Of a stretch of 64,000 bases of DNA, positions 36,778 through 48,639 are shown one piece after another; position 1 is the stretch's first letter, and every line of letters begins with the position of its first letter. This stretch comes from Termitomyces sp. T153 (Eukaryota; Basidiomycota; Agaricomycetes; Agaricales; Lyophyllaceae). Both the position numbers and the translations under genes were made by a program. A model generated the notes under the pieces. It saw only the letters and a program-made list of their open reading frames with translations, searched no databases and was not told the DNA's origin. The stretch lies in assembly GCA_018296165.2 (NCBI GenBank), contig JACKQL020000012.1, positions 248,001 to 312,000 on the forward strand. The letters are read 5' to 3'.

Positions 36778-37919
36778 TGTCAGGTTCCACTGACAACAGG
36801 GGCTCAGCTACACTGGGCAAGTCCTTACTAGGCAGACATGATTCCCTGCACTGACAACTGGGCACTTGGAGGTGTTCCAAACACTTGGAACTTGTGAGGA
36901 TAGTTAGTGGAAATTGATCTGAGCAAGTCTGGGGAGGTCCGGAGGAGTAGAGGATGAGTTGCGGAGAAGGGGGACAGGCTTGGTGGGGTTCAGGCATAAG
37001 TCCATGTGTGAGTATTGTGGGTGTGGAGGAGGTGGAGGCTACACAAATGATGGGAGTGGAGCCAGAGTTCTGATGGGGGATCAACAGGGATTGATGGGGT
37101 TTGGAGCCAAGCATGTAGCAGGGTCTCGAGTTGGTGAAAGAGTGTCAGAGGTTTGTAATTGTAATTGTGGAGTTCATGAGAATGTTATGGTCAAGAGGAC
37201 TTGAACATGATAGATGGAATCAAACAAGATGAGATAGAGTCGAATGAAATAAGATGGAGACAAGATGAGAACAAGAATAGATTCAGGTGGAGACACAGAA
37301 CGATAATGAAATGATAACAGAATAGAGACAAGATAAGACCAGGAGACTGAGAATAAGGAAAACAAGACACAAAACACAAAACATGAGAGGAAATGATCAG
37401 AAACACATCAGATAAGGTAGGTAAGTAGGTAATCTCAAGACTAGAGTATGAGGAGCTACTCTACATCTTATATACTGACTACTGAAGAGCTCTGGGAATG
37501 TCGGCTGTGGTGGCAGGGCTTGGTAGAGCTCAATGGAGTTGATGGGTGTTAGTTATGACCAGAGGGCAGGCTGCGTTGATATGTTGATGGGATCAATTGT
37601 TGATGCAGTCCATTCTGAGGTTGTCATGATACTCCAGGGTAAGTCAGAGGAGCCAGGGTGTTGAGTTGATGATGTGTAATGGGGTCAGGCACAGCGGGAG
37701 AGTGGTCTCAGGGGCTCAGGAAATCCAGGGGAAGTGCTGGCAGCTGCAGGGAAGATGTCGGAGTTGGCCAGGGGGCCATTGGAGTTAGCCGAAAATGCAT
37801 CGGAGTTAGCTGGAGTAGGCGCAGAGTGCTGGGGAAGTTTGATGAAGCATTGGGGGAGGTTCTAGGGGAATGGGGGTTTGTTGGGTGATGTATGGGGGTC
37901 CAGGGAACAGGTCATGACA
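36778..37919 (-). repeat. Solo LTR of family B with TSD
   Basis: A complete 1142 bp LTR, TGTCAGGTTC...GGTCATGACA, flanked by the perfect 5 bp duplication TGGAG (36773-36777 and 37920-37924). It has inverted termini TGTCA/TGACA. On the minus strand a TATA box (tatataag near 37470) precedes a T/C-rich tract, giving its orientation. Removing it plus one TGGAG restores the RNase H reading of A1 as in A3 (ggaggtca). A solo LTR is the usual product of recombination between the two LTRs of an inserted element. Confidence 0.95.
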
Positions 37920-37924
37920 TGGAG

Positions 37925-38309
37925 GTCACAGTGTGCTTAAGAGTGTCAAAGGCCATCTGCTCTGGAGGTCCCCAGCTCTATGTAACATCTTTTCTTGTGA
38001 GGTCAAACAGTGGGCAGGCATGATGCAAGAAGTCCTGGATGAATCTCCAGTAGAAATTTGTGAAACCAAGGAACACCTGTACCTCCTTCTTGTTCTGGTG
38101 CTCTGGCCACTCTGCCACACCTGCCACCTTCACCAGGTCCATCTCCGCAGTTCTGTGGGAGATGATCAGGCCAGGATACTCAATCTGGGGTTGTTCAAAC
38201 TTGCACTTCTCCAGCTTGAGGTAGAGCTGGTGCTGGTGGAGGCATTCTAGAATGAGACAAGTGATCCAATGGTGTTCCTCCAGCATTTTGGTGTAGATGA
38301 GGATGTCAT
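37925..38309 (-). pseudogene. A1 RT thumb and connection segment
   Basis: The frame at 37978-38286 reads MLEEHHWITCLILECLHQHQ, LYLKLEKCKFEQPQIEYPGL and VQVFLGFTNFYWRFIQDF, which is the part of reverse transcriptase right after the active site and the start of the connection domain. It continues the RT frame interrupted at 47052, across element G. Confidence 0.88.
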
Positions 38310-39443
38310 TGATGTGCTCCTATGCCACCTAGTGCCATGCAGGAAACCTAAAAAGAAGACCTAACACTAGTCACTAGATAGGATAGCTGGCGGTAGGAAG
38401 TTAATAGTTGAGGGTGAGTCAGTAACTGTCCTGGAGAACTAGAGTGAAAGTTGTGTTGTGGAGTGAAGTTGAAAGAAGTCACTATCACTAACTGAAGTCA
38501 CTAGTGACAATAAGAAAATGGGTAAAGACAAATAATGTCGCTAAGACAATGCATACCCCTAACAAAGGTAGGAAGAGTGAGGGGATAGGGTAGGAAAAAA
38601 AGGGGGGAAGGCAGTAATAAGAAGACTAAAATCAGAGAACAAATGTGAACTAGTCACTAGCTGTAGATGCTAATGTTGCTAAGTTGAAATAACACAAATA
38701 GGCACCCACAGTTGGCACCACACTAGGTTGAGGTCAAAGTTGAGATGGCTTGTTGCTAAGCCAAAGTCAAAAGCAATAGAGAAACAAAAGAAGCAAAGTG
38801 AAATCTCAAGCTGGTAAGCTTAGAGAGAGCAACTAGTTGACACTGACAGGGGTTCTCTGTTCTATCTTGCTATATGATGATCTGGTAGTGTCTATGTACA
38901 GGTAGTATTTATACATTTCCAAAGTATAGTATGGGAAAGTAAGCAAATAGTCACCACTGGCAATGGTGTCTGTCACTGTGTTTATGGTCCATGTGAGGCA
39001 TCAGTCTGTAACTAGGTGAAAAACCATAAGCAAAGTCTCTATGGCATATAAATGCAAATGAATCCAAAAAGAGCGAGTCCAATGTCAATACCTGAAGTGT
39101 AGATGCCGTTCAAGTATGTTGGTAAGCTTGGCAAGGGGAATGATAGTAAAAAGGTATGCATCTAGTAATATGTCCATATATAGTAAGAGAACACCATTTT
39201 GTCACCAGAGTTGCTAAAGTTGCTAATAATTGTTGCTAAGAAAGATCTAGGCCTTGATGTTCCAGGCCCAAGTGATATTTCTCATGATCAAAAAGTCTTG
39301 TGCTCACTAAAGTCTTGTGCTTTGGTCCAACCCTTGGGCTGGGTCCTGTGTGCTGAATGTTGTAACTTGTGCCAAATTCAAAGTAGTCAGCTGCCACTAA
39401 GTTTGAAATCCCAAAAATGGTGCTCAGCAATAACCAGGGCTCA
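38310..39443 (-). repeat. 3' LTR of element G
   Basis: TGATGTGCTCC...CAGGGCTCA, 1134 bp. It carries 19 bp absent from the other LTR (around 38480-38500, where gtcactatcactaactgaagtcactagtgac stands against gtcactagtgac). The minus-strand polypurine tract GGGGGAGGATGA adjoins it at 39444-39455. Confidence 0.92.
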
Positions 39444-39776
39444 TCATCCTCCCCCATACTGAAATATTGACTGTCCTCAGTCAACCCTAGTAAGGAACGA
39501 GGCAGAGTCAAGATAAGTCACTAAGGCTTAGCAAAAGGTAGCTTTCTTCTTCACTGGCTACATCACCAGTATCATCATCATCAACAAGTTCAGTTTGCTC
39601 CAGTTCTCTGAGTCAAGAGGTGTCAATGTCAAAAGCATTGCTAGGCACTATTATGTGTTCTCTAGCAAAATAGGGGACTAAACAAAAGGCGGCAATGGGA
39701 CAATGCAGTATGGAGCCATCTAGTTCACAAATAATGTAAGCACCTCCACAGTTGCAAGAGATTACCACTAAGGGGC

Positions 39777-40541
39777 CTAGGTAATGAGGCTCATCTTCTT
39801 GTTATGCGTTACCTCAATTCTAGTATTCCTCATCAGTACGAGGTTGCCTGCTTTGAAGTTGTAATCGCAGATTGTAGCGGTGTGTTCTGTTTTGAAGCAA
39901 ATGGCTGCTAGGCAATAAGCGCTAAGAATGTAACTGTGAAGGCAGTCAAGATACTCTTGGCAACATTGAAGATCAATCGCTTGGCAGGCTATAAGGTCTG
40001 TTGTCAACAATAGTGAGTTTGGCAGTGGTTGCAAATATGTTGCTTCTACTATGTTAGCTGGCAAGAGAGGGTGGGTGCCAGTTGTCATGAAGTAGGAGGA
40101 GCAACCCATTCACTTGCGAATGGTAACCCATTCTGACCAAAATACAGAGTAAGTAGCAGTACTCCACCTGGATTGATCACCATCAACTGCTTTGAAGAGG
40201 GCTTGGTGAACATCAAAATGGGGCTGCTCGACTATTCCATTAGCACACTTATTGTAACCAGAGATCTGGATGTGGTGCAAGTTATACTTCTTCGCCAAGT
40301 AGGTAACTGCCTTTAGGATTGGAGGTCCATTGTCGGTAACAATTTCACTAAGCACTCCCCAACAACAGATGATGTCCTTGTATAGCCACTTAGCGATAGC
40401 TTTGGTGTTCTCTCTGGTGAGCATGCAAAACTTGGAGTAATGAGTTAGCAAACAATGTCCTTGAATGATATATTTGAACTTATTGGAGGGTGGCATGAAC
40501 ATGGTGTCAACGTATATCTTGCTGAATAAGGGCGCTGGCAT
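39777..40541 (-). pseudogene. G integrase, C-terminal half
   Basis: Two frames separated by a single TGA. The first (40541-40110) carries the first Asp region (YVDTMFMPPSN), the second catalytic Asp (EIVTDNGPPI) and the E (NGIVEQPHFDVHQALF). The second (40109-39777) carries FMTTGTHPLLPANIVEATY and the tail LVLMRNTRIE. The TGA replaces the arginine in the TIRQR-like phrase of element C, as expected from CGA to TGA. The zinc-binding part lies upstream to about 40990 in disturbed frames. Confidence 0.82.
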
Positions 40542-41052
40542 AGCAACAGTTCGCGGGATGAGAACTTTGGTTGTCTGGTGTATTTGGCAGAGGTGGCAAG
40601 TCCGGAGGTACTATACAATATCAGCGCTAACTTGAGGCCACCAAAATTGTTCTAGAAGGGCTGAGCAAGTAGCAAAAAGACCTCTATGTCCCAAGTCATT
40701 GTGCATGGCTTTCAAGACTCATAAGCAACTAGCAAGGGGCACAAACAGCTTGTGAGTGCCATCTTGACTTCTTTGCCAAAGTTTGCCTCCAGTAGCAAAG
40801 AACATGGAGGTGTAGCAAATGAAAGTGGCATAGTCCTTGTCACCAAGGCCTTCAGGTCTGGCAAGATCATGTAGCCATTTCTTCACTAGAAGTATGTGAG
40901 CATTGCTGGCAACAGCGTTGGCACTGCGAGGTATGTTGCTATAAGTAGTGGTGCCATCATCTCAGAAAGGCAGAATATTGTCGCTGGTCACTAATCATAG
41001 GAGAGTGTCAGTATCACTGGCAAATGTTGCCAAAGGATGCAAATAAGGGTAC

Positions 41053-42594
41053 TCAACTAAAGGAGGCAGGTGATGTGAAGCCATGGAAACTTGGCAAAGT
41101 AGTTGGCAGTAGTAGCTGAACTTGGTGAATGAACCCATGTAAGTGGTCTATCCAATTATCATAAACAGAGTTGTCACTATTGTCAACAGGAGGGTTGCCA
41201 GACTGTGGTGGGCATTGTGAAAGACCATTGGGGCCATGGAAAGTTCCTTTGATGTGGACCAGCTCAAAGTGAAACATCAAAATTGCCATAATCCAGCAGT
41301 TCATGCTAGCAGAAGGCTGGATGTCAGGGTTCTGAAGCATGCCCTTAATGTAGCAAGCATTGACTTCGATGATAAGGTTCCTAACACCAATGAGGTACAT
41401 CCGTAAAGCTTGTAGCGCTCGATAAAGGCCATAGAGTTCTAACTTGGGCTGACTGAATCTGGCTTCTCTATCATTTAGCATAATCAATCCAAAGTGGTTG
41501 TAGCAGCGTTCCTTGCAATTGTCACTAGTGCACTGGCAAAGGTAATATCTGACCGCTATGTATGAGGTGTCCACCACTAAGATGATAGAGTCAGGCAATT
41601 CATAGTCAATAGGAACTAGAGGCTTAGTGTCTTGTAAGGCTTTCATGAGGTCACATTGAGCATTTATCTGGTCAGGGCCAAACTTGAAAGGGACACCAAT
41701 GTGAGTAAGTTTTGTTAGGTTGATGGCTCGATGGGCAAAGTTCTTGATGAAAATCCTAAGTACCCCAACTGTGCCCAAAAAGGCTCAGACTTCTGATAGC
41801 AACTTGCAAGGGCCCCACTGCTCAATTAGGGCTAAGCAACTTTTGTCAGGGATTCAACTGCTAGGAGTGCAAACATGACCTAGAATCTTGAAAGTTGGGG
41901 TGCAAAGAACAAGTTTGTGACCAGAAAAAGTGCCGCCACAATATTTCATTCACTGGAGAACCCTGTTGAGAAGCTCAAAGAGCTCCCATAGCACTAGGCA
42001 AATGTCTGGATTAGCGGGATGCTTAGCAGGTTTACTGTTAACGATCTTCCAGTCCTTGGGTCCTTTAGTGCCAATGTTGTCAATAAAGCTGAGCATGTTA
42101 TGGGGGATCTCTGGCTGCAAAATGAAAGTAATGTCATTGTGAAAAATAGGCACAGAGTTGGTCCATCCCATCGGCAAGGTTACTAAGCAAAGAGCACCAA
42201 ACAGAGTCTGGAATGTTGTTAAGTCATGTGAAGCAGGGTCGATAAGTCACTCATCATAGCCAACATAGAGGTTGAGAGTGGTACCACAGATGCATCCAGC
42301 AAAAGATTCTGCAACATGGCCTGGAAAGGGTGGTACTCCAGAATGGCAAATGGTGACATGGTTTAGTGGCTCAAGACTGTGCACAATTCTGAGCTTACCA
42401 TTCTTCTTGAGAACACAAAACCATTGCAAGCGGTAAGCAGAGTTCGAAGGTTTGTAAACACCAGTGCTAATCTTGTCATGAATAATCTTGCATACTTCCT
42501 TTTCTAATCCTGGGGGTATGGGGCAATTATGCTGGACCCACAGTACATGTGGAATTGTCAGTATGTGTACTGGCAGGAAAAAGTCGGGGTGCAA
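41053..42594 (-). pseudogene. G reverse transcriptase and RNase H
   Basis: RT starts near 42594 (VCKIIHDKISTGVYKPSNSAY, FCVLKKNGKLRIVHSLEPLN) and carries the core LPMGWTNSVPIFHNDITFIL. The active site reads FIDN where C has YIDD, so one catalytic Asp is lost. RNase H follows (ILVVDTSYIAVRYYLCQ with D, EARFSQPKLELYGLYRALQ with E, LIIEVNACYIKGML where C has VETDAKYLKGML). Four TGA stops interrupt the frame; three stand where C has arginine (YDER, LQR, DVRAFLGT), the fourth is in a poorly conserved stretch. Confidence 0.85.
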
Positions 42595-42884
42595 ACTTCC
42601 TCATTCAGAATCTTCCCAAGCAAAAGCTTTTTCCTGCTTAGCAACCATGTCGACTAGTATGTTGATTTTGCTGGTGGTGAAGAATCCTGTGTCATGGTCC
42701 TTAACAAGTTTTGCTTGTTGTTCACTAGTGAATCACTTTGTCAGGATGAAAGGTGGTGGATTTGGATTGAGCTGAGGGATTGTCACTAGCAGATTGCCAA
42801 TAATCTGGTGCTTGATTCAGAAATCCTCACTAACATGGCTGGTGAATGGTCTGGTTTTCATAGTGACGGGTTTGTACTTCTTCT

Positions 42885-43860
42885 TTACTTGAACTCATTA
42901 GCAACAAACTGAGCGGGGAATGGAATGTTAACATAGGTGGGGGTAGTGTCTGTAACATGTGTATTAAGTGGTAAAGTCTGTCCAAGAATCAAGGGATTAG
43001 ATGTATCAGCAGAAACCAGATAAGAACAAGGTGGAAGGGACAAATCAGATATGTCACTAGCCATAGCATAAAGGTATGCTAGTGCAGGATTAGTCTGTGT
43101 GTTAGAATTAGTAAGTAAAATGTTGTTGTCCAAATCACAAGAAGCTATACAAGTTGCTAGACCAGTTGAATGGTCATAGCTGATAACAATCGCTATGTTA
43201 CTATCTTCTTCATCTATGCCTTTGGTGATGAAAGCAACTGGGTGCTTCTGTTTTGAAGCAAACATTTTGGTAGTTGTTCCTTTTGGATTTGCTGCGAGGA
43301 AAGGTAGGGATAGTGCACTGTTGGCCCATATTGGGGTCCGTGATTGTTATAGTAGTTTCAATGTCACTAAGCATGTTGACCATACTTCGAGTTAATACAT
43401 CAAAGGGGCGTCCAAGTAGAATGTTGTAGGTGGGAGACCATAAAACATGGATTTGGAGATAAACTGTAATGTTGCCAATAGTACATGGTACGTTTCGAGC
43501 AAGTCCTAGCAATTGGTCCATGGTGCTGTTAGTGCTCTGCATGTTTAAAACTATGTTGGGATCATAGGATAGTTCAAGGTTGCTGGCAATTTCCGCTGAC
43601 ATCAGAATAATCTGAGAGCCACTATCATGAATGCATTCCACTTCCTCTTTGTTGTTGATCAGCATCATGATGGTATGAAGTGACTGAGAATCCTTAGCGA
43701 CAGTGAGCACCACAGGCTCTTCTCCATGGGGTAGCAAATCGATGTAGGCTTTGACAGGGTCAACAGATGCGAAAGGTGCCTTATCTGAGGTAAGTCCATT
43801 AGCAGTATCGACATTGGATCCTAGCAAAAATGGGGGTTCTTCAATAGCAAAAGTCAGCAA
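42885..43860 (-). pseudogene. G protease region
   Basis: The 43210-43860 frame has an intact retropepsin motif CIHDSGSQIILM with flanking features of the C protease (VVLTVAKDSQSLHTIMMLINNKEEVE; YNILLGRPFDVLTRS; DPNMGQQ). A second frame (42885-43265) continues to the start of pol with YANVNIPFPAQ-like sequence. The product would cleave Gag-Pol. Frame breaks separate it from gag and RT. Confidence 0.78.
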
Positions 43861-43917
43861 TATATCTTTGAAAATGTTGCTGGAGTCTTATACCATATTA
43901 GCACTAGTGCCTACTAG

Positions 43918-45908
43918 TCATTTGGGCATAACCACTGTCCTAAACTGATTCCGGATGTCCTGTGATACTGAGCAAAGTTTGCCAACTGATACTGTAACCT
44001 TGGTGCTTAAAACCCATTCAAAAACTGCCTTGGACTGCTCAATGTCATAAATGGGTGGCATAGTTCGATATGCACCATTGTTAGGTCTGTTGGGAGCAGC
44101 AAAATTCCTATTAGTGGGGGGTACATAGCAACTAGGGATGCCAGAAAACAGGTGAATGGAAGGCTGAGTGATGGGTTCCTTAGCAATGGGTGGTTGTTCA
44201 TTAGCAATAGTACATTCAGATGCTTTGCCTTTGTCTGCAGGCTTAGCAGCAGGAGCTGGAGTCAAATTGGAAGAGGATGAAGTCACTGAGGTGTCGCTAG
44301 TCAGGGGTGTTGCCTTTGGGGTATTGTTTGCTGGTCGATAAGCCATGCAGGGGACTTGTATGCCATCAAACTTTTTGCCAGGTCACCTGAGTGCAAAGAG
44401 TTCATGTTCTAAAGCCTTGATCTGTTCTTCCTTGCTTAGCACTTGGCCCATAGCGACATCCTGTTGCATTACTTTGTGGATTAGCGACTGCTGCATAGCT
44501 GCTTGCTCAGGATCTGGGTTAGTGTTGGAAGAGAGTCTGCTGGTAACAATTTGTCCTGGGTTAAGCCTGTGCCATTCCTCGATGCATTCCATGTATAGTC
44601 GCTTGCCAAAATAATTAGGGATCATAGTGCCTGATGGTAAAATGATCTTTCCTTTGGCATTCTGATGGACCTTACCCTGTTGAATCATTTGCTCCAGTTT
44701 CATACACATGCCTTGGACCATGGTGTGACCAATTTCACCACAAAAGTGGCAAGTGCTGTTAGCAAACTGTTGATGAGGTTGGGCATTACCATTGGTCAAA
44801 AGAGCTTCCAAACATTCCAAGGCACTGACTATCACTGTGGTGGTTGTTAATTCCAAAGTTTCTCACTTAGGCATAGGCAAAGGGGTGGCTGGTGCATTAG
44901 CAATTGGCAATGACAAAGGAATACCACTGGTGCCATTGCTGGTCTTGGTCATAGAGGTGTCCATTCCCTTTAAAACCCATTTGGCACCCTCGAAAACTTG
45001 GTCAACATCATAAGGGTCCTCAGGATAGTGGTCAGAAAGAGTGATTTTGAGGCAGTGAACAATTTTGGACCATAGTGACATAGGGATACCTTGTTGGAAC
45101 AAGCAATGTTCCTCATTATGATAGAGTTTACTGTTAGTGAGTAACCATCTGGCAATATGTTGGAAATCCCTGTAGTAATCAGAGAACCTTCCCAAAGTTG
45201 CTAAGCCGCTGTTGAAAGTCTGGTTGACCAGTTGTTCCAAGTCACCAAGGTTATAATGAGCACTAGTGTCAGTGCCAGGGTACAGCCTAAGCACTGCCAA
45301 TTTCCATTCCTGGTAAGTATATGGTCAGGGAGCATTGTTGCCAATATTGTCACCAAATTCAGGTAAGCCAAGCCAGGTTTCTGCTGTGTCATAAGAGATG
45401 TATCGCGACACATATTCCTTCTTCTGGGTGTTGTCAGTGATGCCACAGTCACCAAAGAGGTATTCCAGTTCCTTGAAGTATTGGAGGAGTTCCCTAGGGT
45501 GACTCTCATCCCATTTAGGTGCAGTTGTGTTTTGCATGGCAGCATTCTAGCATGCTGAGTGGTGGGGTCATTTTTCATATTAGCAATTGTCGGGTTTAGT
45601 GAAGGAAGGGGGTTAGTTGGTGATGAAGGGATAGATTGGGCTTCTGGGAAAAAGATAGAGTCAGTCAGGATCAAAGGTGAAAGTGGTGCATTGAGGAAAC
45701 TTTTGATAAAGGTGCCTGGGAAATTGGCAAGGATTTCGCTAATGTCATGAAGGTTTTTAGTGGTCTCACATTCATTGGCAAGAGGTTGAGGAGGGGCTGC
45801 TGGTGAAGAGTGCTGAGGGGTCAAAAATGAAGGCAGAGGTGATTCAACAAGGTTTTCCAAGCAACATTTTGCTTGATCTCTGGTTTCTGGCAGAATGGTT
45901 AACTTCAA
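43918..45908 (-). pseudogene. G gag region
   Basis: Frames at 45537-45325 (start MQNTTAPKWDESHPRELLQYF, the usual capsid opening of this group), 45300-44863 (LRLYPGTDTSAHYNLGDLEQLV) and 44856-44383 (CCHC knuckle CHFCGEIGHTMVQGMC) make up gag, separated by stops. A further proline/serine-rich frame runs 45908-45545 upstream and another, 44346-43918, downstream into protease. The capsid part is alignable with gag of C only in general layout. Confidence 0.7.
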
Positions 45909-45912
45909 AGTC

Positions 45913-45929
45913 CCTTGCAGTGGGCTCCA
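45913..45929 (-). other. Primer-binding site of element G
   Basis: On the minus strand TGGAGCCCACTGCAAGG begins three bases after the LTR terminus ...CACATCA. A TGG start is what a site complementary to a tRNA ending in CCA needs. Element C has the same opening TGGAGCCCAC. Confidence 0.65.
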
Positions 45930-45932
45930 AAA

Positions 45933-47047
45933 TGATGTGCTCCTATGCCACCTAGTGCCATGCAGGAAACCTAAAAAGAAGACCTAACACTAGTCACTAG
46001 ATAGGATAGCTGGCGGTAGGAAGTTAATAGTTGAGGGTGAGTCAGTAACCATTCCAGAGAACTAGAGCAAAAGTTGTGTTGTGGAGTGAAGTCAAAAGAA
46101 GTCACTAGTGACGATAAGAAAATGGGTACAGACAAATAATGTCGCTAAGACAATGCATACCCCTAACAAAGGTAGGAAGAGTGAGGGGATAGGGTAGGAA
46201 AAAAAGGGGGGAAGGCAGTAATAAGAAGACTAAAATCAGAGAACAAATGTGAACTAGTTGCTAGCTGTAGATGCTAATGTTGCTAAGTTGAAATAACACA
46301 AATAGGCACCTGCAGTTGGCACCACACTAGGTTGAGGTCGAAGTTGAGATGGCTTGTTGCTAAGCCAAAGTCAAAAGCAATAGAGAAACAAAAGAAGCAA
46401 AGTGAAATCTCAAGCTAGTAAGCTTAAGGAGAGCAACTAGTTGACACTGACAGGGGTTCTCTGTTCTATCTTGCTATATGATGATCTGGTAGTGTCTATG
46501 TATAGGTAGTATTTATACATTTCCAAAGTATAGTATGGGAAAGTAAGCAAATAGTCACCACTGGCAATGGTGTCTGTCACTGTGTTTATGGTCCATGTGA
46601 GGCATCAGTCTGTAACTAGGTGAAAAACCATAAGCAAAGTCTCTATGGCATATAAATGCAAATGAATCCAAAAAGAGCGAGTCCAATGTCAATACCTGAA
46701 GTGTAGATGCCGTTCAAGTATGTTGGTAAGCTTGGCAAGGGGAATGATAGTAAAAAGGTATGCATCTAGTAATATGTCCATATATAGTAAGAGAACACCA
46801 TTTTGTCACCAGAGTTGCTAAAGTTGCTAATAATTGTTGCTAAGAAAGATCTAGGCCTTGATGTTCCAGGCCCAAGTGATATTTCTCATGATCAAAAAGT
46901 CTTGTGCTCACTAAAGTCTTGTGCTTTGGTCCAACCCTTGGGCTGGGTCCTGTGTGCTGAATGTTGTAACTTGTGCCAAATTCAAAGTAGTCAGCTGCCA
47001 CTAAGTTCAAAATGCCAAAAATGGTGCTCAGCAATAACTGGGGCTCA
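45933..47047 (-). repeat. 5' LTR of element G
   Basis: TGATGTGCTCC...TGGGGCTCA, 1115 bp. It is collinear with the 3' LTR except for a 19 bp indel and about a dozen point differences, most of which pair TG with CA. Confidence 0.92.
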
Positions 47048-47051
47048 TCAT

Positions 47052-47601
47052 TGTTGAAGTACATGCACACTACACCCTCTGCAATGAGGTCCCGGAAGAT
47101 GTTGTTCATCATGGTCTGGAAGGTGGCTGGGCTGTTGGTGAGACCAAAGAACATAATGAGTGGCTTGAACAATCCCTGGTTGGTCCAGAAGGCTGCCTTC
47201 CACTTGTTTCTCTCCTGAATGCACACATTGTTGTAACCCCACTGGACATCCAGTTTAGTAAAGTATTGTGCACCCCAGAGGTTGTTGATGAACTCTGAGA
47301 TGAGGGCAAGACGGTAGTGATTCTTCACCATCATGGCATTGAGTACCCAATAGTCCTGTACCAGTTAGAGGGAGCCATCCTTCTTCTTGATGAAGAAAAC
47401 TGAAGAAGCTATTAGGGATTTGGACAGATGGATACGACCAGAGTCCAAGTTCTCCTGGAGGAAGGCATCAAGCTTGTCCTGCTCTCTGGGCATGAGGGAG
47501 TAGACCTTACAGCTGGAGGGTGCTGAGTCAGGCAGCAGTTCAATGGCGTGGTCCCACCTCTTGTGCTCCAGAAGTGAGTCAAAGGAGGCCTTGGAGAACA
47601 T
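47052..47601 (-). pseudogene. A1 reverse transcriptase, N-terminal part
   Basis: It starts MFSKASFDSLLEHKRWDHAIEL, with FFIKKKDGSL near 47365, then in the next frame YFTKLDVQWGYNNVCIQE and [18 protein letters not shown] up to GVVCMYF. The active-site codons are interrupted by element G; joined to the other side the reading is MYFNNDILIY, where VYLDDILIY is expected, so the catalytic Asp pair had been lost or was lost after insertion. Confidence 0.88.
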
Positions 47602-47982
47602 GTCCTCAAATGCATGCAGGTAGGGGGGTACTACATCCTGGAACTCTCAAGGCACAGTGTTGGTGGCAAAGGCCTGGGCCAGCCACTGGGATACAGTCTG
47701 GCTAGCCCTGATCTCTGTGACAGAGGGCAATGGGTGGACAGTAGTAATATAAATTTGATCCCCTGCCTCTATTGCTTCATCTGGGAGCTCTGGTTTGCAT
47801 ATACCACCAAACTCTCCTCCATGCTCCTCCTCCAAGGCCCTGCCATTGCTCCAATTGTCCTTGTAAAGGGCCTCCCTACAAGGGAATGCCAGAGGCGGGG
47901 GGTCCAGGAGGTCTAGATCAGCAAAGAGGAGAGGGCTGGCATGACATGCTTGGATGGCTGCATGCTCCTGGACTTGAGTCCA

Positions 47983-48417
47983 TCACTCCACTCTGGCCTC
48001 TGTGGCATGGGCAGAGCACTTCCTGGGGCATCTACTCATAGTCACCTCTCCTTTAGTCCAATTGACCTCAGGGTTATGCTCTTGGAGCCACATGAACCTG
48101 AGGATCATGTCTTGCCTTTCCAAGCTGGTAACAGCAAATATGGTGTGCTCTGTGTGGTTCCAATAGCAGAGAACCAGGTCAACTACAGAGCTAATTATAC
48201 TGGCTTTGTTGGGCATTCCATCAATGTTGTAGACACGAATGGGCTTGGGAAGGGGCTGCATAGTCAGGCCATGGTGTTTGACAAACTCTGAGTCCAGGAA
48301 AAGTCCCATTGCTCTGCTGTCCAGGAGAGCTGTGACTCTACAGTTTTGCTGGGTGTCCATCATCTCAATCTCCACATCAAGGCGCAAGGAATGGGCAGAC
48401 AAGCCAGAGGCCATCAT
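47983..48417 (-). pseudogene. A1 protease
   Basis: A 144-codon frame with the retropepsin region VTALLDSRAMGLFLDSEFV. The usual DSGA is changed to DSRA, consistent with a G to A change at the glycine codon, which should inactivate the enzyme. PIRVYNIDGMPN and DMILRFMWLQEHNPEVNW are the flap and C-terminal landmarks of this family. Confidence 0.85.
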
Positions 48418-48639
48418 GTACTGTCAGGGCATTCAGCGCACCCAAGCAGGGCTGTGCTGTTGGACCTTCAGAGGTGTCAGAGAGCTTGGTGGGTGCTCCA
48501 GAGTTAGTGTTTGTACATCTGGAAGGGGGCCTTGAGGTTCTTCTGTCTTAGAATGAAGGGCATCAGAAAAGGCAGTTTCATTCTCTATTGACAGACAAGA
48601 GAACCTGTTAGCACCTTGCAATGGAGGTGTACACCTCAT

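Larger units (their letters stand above)
38310..47047 (-). mobile_element. Gypsy element G, complete, stop-ridden
   Basis: An 8738 bp minus-strand Ty3/gypsy element with near-identical LTRs (38310-39443 and 45933-47047), polypurine tract, primer-binding site, and gag, protease, RT-RNase H and integrase in order. It is bounded by the 4 bp duplication TCAT (38306-38309 and 47048-47051); with LTR ends shifted one base the duplication could be 5 bp TCATT. Pol organisation is that of C, not A1. In-frame stops in pol and a changed RT active site make it non-autonomous. It was inserted exactly at the RT active-site codons of A1. Confidence 0.92.
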
